This document shows, one piece after another, positions 59,895 to 64,000 of a DNA stretch of 64,000 nt (within the stretch, counting starts at the first letter, position 1; every line of letters begins with the position of its first letter). The translations under genes and the position numbers were made by a program. Under the pieces are notes generated by a model. It saw only the letters and a list, made by a program, of their open reading frames with translations. It searched no databases and had not been told where the DNA came from. Source of the stretch: Candidatus Methanomethylophilus alvi Mx1201. GTDB lineage: Archaea; Thermoplasmatota; Thermoplasmata; Methanomassiliicoccales; Methanomethylophilaceae. The stretch covers positions 556,692 to 620,691 of the forward strand of contig NC_020913.1 in NCBI RefSeq assembly GCF_000300255.2, written 5' to 3'.

Positions 59895-61274
59895 ATGGAG
59901 GGAACGTCGGGTACCAAGGTCCTGCTGAGCGACCCGAAGGTCGCCATACCGGCCCTGGCGGTACCTTTGGCCGTAGCGATATTCGTCCAGAACTTCAACA
60001 GCATGGCCGACACCATGTGGGCCGCATGGCTGGGGGGATCCGCCGTAGCAGGTCTCGGATTGGCATATCCCCTCTATGCGGCCATAGTGGGCATCGGCAA
60101 CGGTCTCGGCATAGGCGTCGCCGCTGCCATCGCCAGATGCGTTGGGCTTTCCGACAGGGAGGGGGCCACCCGTTCCGCCGGCCAATCCCTTCTTCTGGCA
60201 CTTGCGGCATCCGTCCTTGTGACCGTCCCCTTGGTCGTATTCGCGGAACCCATCATGTATGCGTTCGGTGCCGGGGAGGCCGGTCCGGACGCCGTCGCCT
60301 ACGGGATGCCGATCTTCGCCGGGAGCTTCTTCGTCATAGCCGGGTCCGTCATGTCGGGCGTCCTCAGGGGCGAGGGTGCGGCCCGCCGTTCCATGGTCAT
60401 ACAGGTGGCGGGGGCACTCTTCAACATGGTCTTGGACCCCGTACTGATGTACGGTCTGGGCATGGGTGTCGCCGGGGCGGGGTTGGCCACGGTGGCCGCC
60501 GGTGCACTCTCGTTGTGTCTGGGTCTTTACTATTATGTCGGTGCGGACGATATGTACGTGAGGTTCCGTATCAGGGACCTGAGGCCCGATTGGCCCGTGG
60601 CGAAGGAGATCCTGTGCGTCGGTCTTCCGGAGTCCGCCGAGTACATGGTCATGTCCCTGATCAACATACCCATGAACTACATCATAGTCGGGGTGGGGGA
60701 CCCCAACGTGGTCGGTACCTACACCTCGGCATGGAGGGTGGGTTACATGGTCCTCATCCCGTGTCAGGCCCTCAGCGGAGGCGTGGTGTCGGTGTGTTCG
60801 ACGGAATACGCCCGCGGCCGTGCCGACCTCGTCGCGGAGGCCTACCGTTTCACCGCCCGCCGCTCCGTACTCCACACATTCTATCTCTCCGTACTGCTGG
60901 CACTTCTGTCCTACCCGATAGCGTGCATGTTCACGGCGTCGGACGACATATCGTACCTCCGGGACAACATGACCGTCTGCCTCCTCTGCCTGGCGGCCCT
61001 TCTCCCCATGATGTCCATGGTGTTCGTGGGTTCCGCCTTCCTCCAATCGCTGGAACATTCGGAGATCGGGTTCCTGTCGTCGCTGATACGCAACATCCTG
61101 ATGGTGTCCGGATACTTCGCCATGGCGGCGGTCTTCCGCAGCACCGAGGCCATCTGGGTCATCATGGCGGTCATAGAGGTCGCGGGAGGGGCCCTCATGG
61201 CCTGGCTGGCGAAGGTATACATCGGCAGGTTCGGGGATTCATGCCTCCGCGGAGGTACAGGCAACACATCCTGA
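59895..61274 (+). CDS. MATE family efflux transporter
   Basis: A 459-aa, 12-helix multidrug/toxin extrusion protein driven by Na+ or H+. Elements include VAIFVQNFNSMADTMWAAWLGGSAVAGLGLAYPLY (helices 1-2), GAGEAGPDAVAYGMPIFAGSFFVIAGSVMSGVLRGEGAARRSM, and FNMVLDPVLMYGLGMGVAGAGLAT, all family signatures. ATG 59895 follows an in-frame GTG at 59871. GGAGG just upstream of 59895 favours the ATG. Substrate is unknown. It is not in an operon with metG, which follows 52 bases later. Confidence 0.9.
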   Translation: MEGTSGTKVLLSDPKVAIPALAVPLAVAIFVQNFNSMADTMWAAWLGGSAVAGLGLAYPLYAAIVGIGNGLGIGVAAAIARCVGLSDREGATRSAGQSLLLALAASVLVTVPLVVFAEPIMYAFGAGEAGPDAVAYGMPIFAGSFFVIAGSVMSGVLRGEGAARRSMVIQVAGALFNMVLDPVLMYGLGMGVAGAGLATVAAGALSLCLGLYYYVGADDMYVRFRIRDLRPDWPVAKEILCVGLPESAEYMVMSLINIPMNYIIVGVGDPNVVGTYTSAWRVGYMVLIPCQALSGGVVSVCSTEYARGRADLVAEAYRFTARRSVLHTFYLSVLLALLSYPIACMFTASDDISYLRDNMTVCLLCLAALLPMMSMVFVGSAFLQSLEHSEIGFLSSLIRNILMVSGYFAMAAVFRSTEAIWVIMAVIEVAGGALMAWLAKVYIGRFGDSCLRGGTGNTS

Positions 61275-61326
61275 CCTCCGCGCGTGCACACTCTTATAAG
61301 GAGAATGCGTCGTTACCCCTCAACAT

Positions 61327-63645
61327 ATGTCGAAAGTCCTTGTAAACATCGCATGGCCCTATGCGAACGGACCCATCCATCTGGGACACGTCGCGGGCTC
61401 TCTTCTCCCACCGGACATCTTCGCCCGCTACAACAGGCTCCTGGGCAACGAGGTCTGGGTCGTCGGAGGTTCCGACCAGCACGGCACCCCCATCACAGTC
61501 ACCGCGGACAAGGAGGGCGTCACCCCGGAGGAGGTCGCCGACAGGTACCACGCCATGAACAAGAAGGCGATAGAGGACCTGGGGATCGAGTACACCCTCT
61601 ATTCCAAGACCCACTCCCCCGTCCACTCCGAGATCACCCAGTGGATGTTCAGGACCCTCCTGGACAACGGATACATCTACACAAAGGACGAGGACGAGTA
61701 CTACTGTCCGAAGTGCAGGAAGTTCCTCCCCGACAGGTATGTGGAGGGGACGTGCCCCAACTGCGGCATGCAGGACGTCCGCTCCGACCAGTGCGACAAC
61801 TGCGGGACCACCTTCGTCCCAGGGGACGTCATCGACCCCCACTGCACCCGCTGCGGCACCAGGCCCGAGGTCAGGTCCTCCACCCAGTTCTTCCTGAAGC
61901 TGTCCGCCTTCGAGAAGCCCCTCCTGGAGTTCCTGGACGACAAGAAGTACTGGAGGCAGAACGTCAGGGCGTACACGCAGAACTTCCTCAAGGGCGGTCT
62001 CAAGGACCGCGCCATCACCAGGGACATGTCCTGGGGCATACCCATCCCGGTGGAGGGCGAGGAATGGAAGGACAAGGTGATCTACGTATGGTTCGACGCG
62101 GTCATCGGATACCTCAGCACGACCATCGCCCACTCCAGGGACATCGGGCAGCCCGATTACTGGAAGACCTTCTGGGAGAATCCCGACTGCAAGCACTACT
62201 ACTTCATCGGGAAGGACAACATCCCGTTCCACAGCATCATCTGGCCCGCCATGCTCATGGGTATGAGGCAGGGACTCAACCTGCCTTACGACATCCCGGC
62301 CAACGAGTACCTCATGTTCAACGGCGGCAAGCTGTCCAAGAGCAGGAAGGGCGCCGTCACCGACGCCGAATCCATGATCCCCCGGGACATGCCCCGCGTC
62401 CTGGAGAAGTTCGACCCCGAGGAGATCAGGTACTATCTGTCCATCATCATGCCCGACACCCACGATGCCGAGTTCTCCTGGTCCGACATGGAGACCAAGG
62501 TCAACAGCGAGCTCGTCGCGGCCCTCGGGAACCTGTACCACAGGTGTCTCAGCTTCACCTACAAGAACTTCGGCACCATCCCGGAGAACGACAGCCCCGA
62601 CGAGAAGGTGTCCTCCGAGATATTCAAGACGTACACCGAGTACGAGAGGTTCCTCTCCGCATGCGACTTCAAGAAGGCCCTGCAGGCGGTCATGGGTCTG
62701 GCGCACTTCGGGAACGAGTACTTCAACTCCTGCACCCCGTGGAAGCTGGTGAAGGAGGACAAGGCCGCCTGCGGCAGGGCCCTCAACGAGAACCTGAGGA
62801 TCATCAAGGCCCTCGCCATCATGGCATGGCCCTTCCTGCCCAGGTCCTCCGAGAAGATCTGGGACTACATGGGTCTTCCGGGCACCGTCGAGGAGGCCGG
62901 ATACAAGTCCGTCCAGACCCCTCTGCCCGCAGGGACGCGGATGAAGGAACCCGTCCCCGTATACGGCAAGATCGACCTCAAGGTGACCTTCCCGGACCTG
63001 TTCAAGCAGCCGGAGGCGGAGGCCAAGAAGAAGGTCGAGGCCGCCAAGGAGGAGAAGAGGCCCGCCGAGCCGTTCGACGCGTTCAGGAGGCTCGACCTCC
63101 GTGTCGGCAAGGTCGTCTCCGTGGAGGACCATCCGAACGCCGACAAACTGTTCAAGCTGCAGGTGGACGTAGGGGAGGAGACCCCGAGGACCATATGCGC
63201 CGGCCTCAAGGCCTACTACACGAAGGAGCAGATGCTCGGGAGGAAGGCGATAGTCGTCACCAACCTCGCCCCGCGCCCCCTCAGAGGGGTGGAGTCGTGC
63301 GGGATGCTCCTGGCGGCCGACGACGAGGACCTCGGCGGGGACGCCGTGCTGCTCCTGAGGCCTTCCGACCCGGAGATACCCGTGGGCACCAGGTTCAACT
63401 GCGGTCTCGAGAACTCCGGCGACGTGATAGATTACAAGAAGCACTTCTCCGCGGTGACCATGAAGGTGTCCTCGGTGAAGGACGGTGTCTTCGTCTCCGA
63501 GGGTGCCGGCATCGAACTGCCCGCCGGGGCGCCTGCACGCGTCGCGGCCGTGGTGGACGGGGGCAGGGTCCTCGTCCTCGGCGACGGGAAGGGATGCGTG
63601 GCCACCGTGGACGGCGACATCAAGGACGGGGCAGGCGTCAGATGA
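61327..63645 (+). CDS. metG: Methionyl-tRNA synthetase
   Basis: A 772-aa class-I synthetase. The HIGH motif is NGPIHLGHVAG and the KMSKS motif is GGKLSKSRKG. Two zinc knuckles lie at about residues 125-180 (CPKC...CPNC and CDNC...CTRC). The C-terminal part from about residue 585 is the dimerising tRNA-binding OB domain (LDLRVGKVVSVEDHPNADKL). About 70 further residues form a small beta tail. Its ATG lies close to a TCTTATAAGG element. It overlaps the following PHP gene by 4 bases. Confidence 0.96.
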   Translation: MSKVLVNIAWPYANGPIHLGHVAGSLLPPDIFARYNRLLGNEVWVVGGSDQHGTPITVTADKEGVTPEEVADRYHAMNKKAIEDLGIEYTLYSKTHSPVHSEITQWMFRTLLDNGYIYTKDEDEYYCPKCRKFLPDRYVEGTCPNCGMQDVRSDQCDNCGTTFVPGDVIDPHCTRCGTRPEVRSSTQFFLKLSAFEKPLLEFLDDKKYWRQNVRAYTQNFLKGGLKDRAITRDMSWGIPIPVEGEEWKDKVIYVWFDAVIGYLSTTIAHSRDIGQPDYWKTFWENPDCKHYYFIGKDNIPFHSIIWPAMLMGMRQGLNLPYDIPANEYLMFNGGKLSKSRKGAVTDAESMIPRDMPRVLEKFDPEEIRYYLSIIMPDTHDAEFSWSDMETKVNSELVAALGNLYHRCLSFTYKNFGTIPENDSPDEKVSSEIFKTYTEYERFLSACDFKKALQAVMGLAHFGNEYFNSCTPWKLVKEDKAACGRALNENLRIIKALAIMAWPFLPRSSEKIWDYMGLPGTVEEAGYKSVQTPLPAGTRMKEPVPVYGKIDLKVTFPDLFKQPEAEAKKKVEAAKEEKRPAEPFDAFRRLDLRVGKVVSVEDHPNADKLFKLQVDVGEETPRTICAGLKAYYTKEQMLGRKAIVVTNLAPRPLRGVESCGMLLAADDEDLGGDAVLLLRPSDPEIPVGTRFNCGLENSGDVIDYKKHFSAVTMKVSSVKDGVFVSEGAGIELPAGAPARVAAVVDGGRVLVLGDGKGCVATVDGDIKDGAGVR

Positions 63646-64000
63646 TCGCCGACCTGCATGTCCACACGAACTATTCGAACGACGGGAAGTCGACCCCCCA
63701 GCAGGTCATAGATGCCTGCATCGAGAGGGGAATAGGCTGCGTGGCGATAACCGATCACAACAGCTTCAAGGCCTATTTCGACGTGAAGGACAACGGCAAG
63801 GTCATAGTGATCCCCGCGGAGGAGGTCTCCTCCACGGAGGGTCACATAGTCGCATTGGGGATAGACAGGGAGATCCCCCGCGGCCTCTCCATCCAGGCCA
63901 CCATAGACGCCATCCACGAGGCGGGAGGGTTCGCATTCGCCGCCCACCCGTACAGGTGGTGGTCGGGTCTGGGGGAGAAGAACACCCTGAAGTACGATTT
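63642..64000 (+). CDS. PHP-domain phosphoesterase, cut by window end
   Basis: The first about 119 residues of a PHP-family metal hydrolase are visible: ADLHVHTNYSNDGKSTPQQVIDACIERG, CVAITDHNSFKAY and, further on, FAAHPYRWW. It is co-translated with metG (ATGA overlap). It resembles the PHP protein at 55-56 kb in the HVHT and ITDHN motifs but is a different gene. The C-terminal end lies outside the window. Confidence 0.85.
   Translation, partial: MIADLHVHTNYSNDGKSTPQQVIDACIERGIGCVAITDHNSFKAYFDVKDNGKVIVIPAEEVSSTEGHIVALGIDREIPRGLSIQATIDAIHEAGGFAFAAHPYRWWSGLGEKNTLKYD

Noticed and set aside
61294-63444. 716-aa antisense frame over metG
   Set aside because: It lies entirely opposite MetRS, has no motif, and is explained by the scarcity of stops in GC-rich antisense DNA.

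Overview
The window reads as an archaeal chromosome segment of high GC content, dense with short-spaced genes. Archaeal hallmarks are archaeosine tRNA-guanine transglycosylase, Pth2-type peptidyl-tRNA hydrolases, the ThiD-ThiN fusion, ABCE1/RLI, an archaeal MetRS, and TATA-like boxes close to start codons. Many bacterial-type metabolic genes, a choloylglycine-hydrolase-family enzyme and an almost complete absence of TAG stops suggest a gut member of the Methanomassiliicoccales (Thermoplasmata). No methanogenesis or pyrrolysine gene lies in the window, so this assignment is inference.

Layout. 1-3.9 kb: tgtA (cut by the window edge), a small unknown gene, a Sel1-repeat protein and two tandem pth2 paralogs. 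3.9-8.8 kb (minus): a tightly overlapping thiamine operon thiM-thiE-thiS-thiF-thiG-thiH-tenI of bacterial, clostridial-like make-up. 9-14 kb: a membrane-anchored FKBP, a DUF4143-type ATPase with a nearby remnant of a second one, and thiD-thiN. 14-15.6 kb: metY, followed by a structured non-coding stretch. 16-24.3 kb: argGH (minus) diverging from argCJBD (plus), then an ACT-domain protein with a palindromic operator candidate. 24.4-27.2 kb: a DEAD-box helicase and two unknown proteins. 27.4-33.1 kb: an accessory region with five secreted proteins whose N-termini resemble TasA/camelysin filament proteins, a decayed MFS exporter, and a regulator joining an IS1-like zinc ribbon to a MarR-type domain. 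33.2-42 kb: tRNA-Thr, gdhA, SlyD-like FKBP, tRNA-Arg, an MFS carrier, an amino-acid permease and a pabA-pabB-pabC operon. 42-43.4 kb: an AT-rich island with two membrane-protein genes flanked by a short repeat. 43.7-49 kb: zinc-ribbon protein, isochorismatase-family hydrolase, MFS carrier, and a candidate RiPP locus (Cys-rich precursor, radical SAM/SPASM maturase, divergent DUF5685 gene). 49-51.3 kb (minus): cysK-metA-ridA. 51.4-64 kb: MFS, CDF, unknown, NIF3-like and PHP genes, ABCE1, the Ntn-hydrolase, a 61-aa membrane protein, MATE, metG and a second PHP gene cut by the window end.

Functional picture. Sulfur amino-acid synthesis is coherent: CysK makes cysteine, MetA (Glu111, predicting acetyl-CoA use) makes O-acetylhomoserine, MetY sulfhydrylates it, and RidA would clear reactive enamines from PLP enzymes. 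Arginine synthesis uses the acetyl-recycling ArgJ route. Thiamine synthesis combines a bacterial thiazole branch with the archaeal ThiD-ThiN fusion, giving two TMP synthases. The most novel-looking systems are the candidate RiPP locus at 46.4-49.0 kb and the TasA-like surface-protein cluster at 27.5-33.1 kb.
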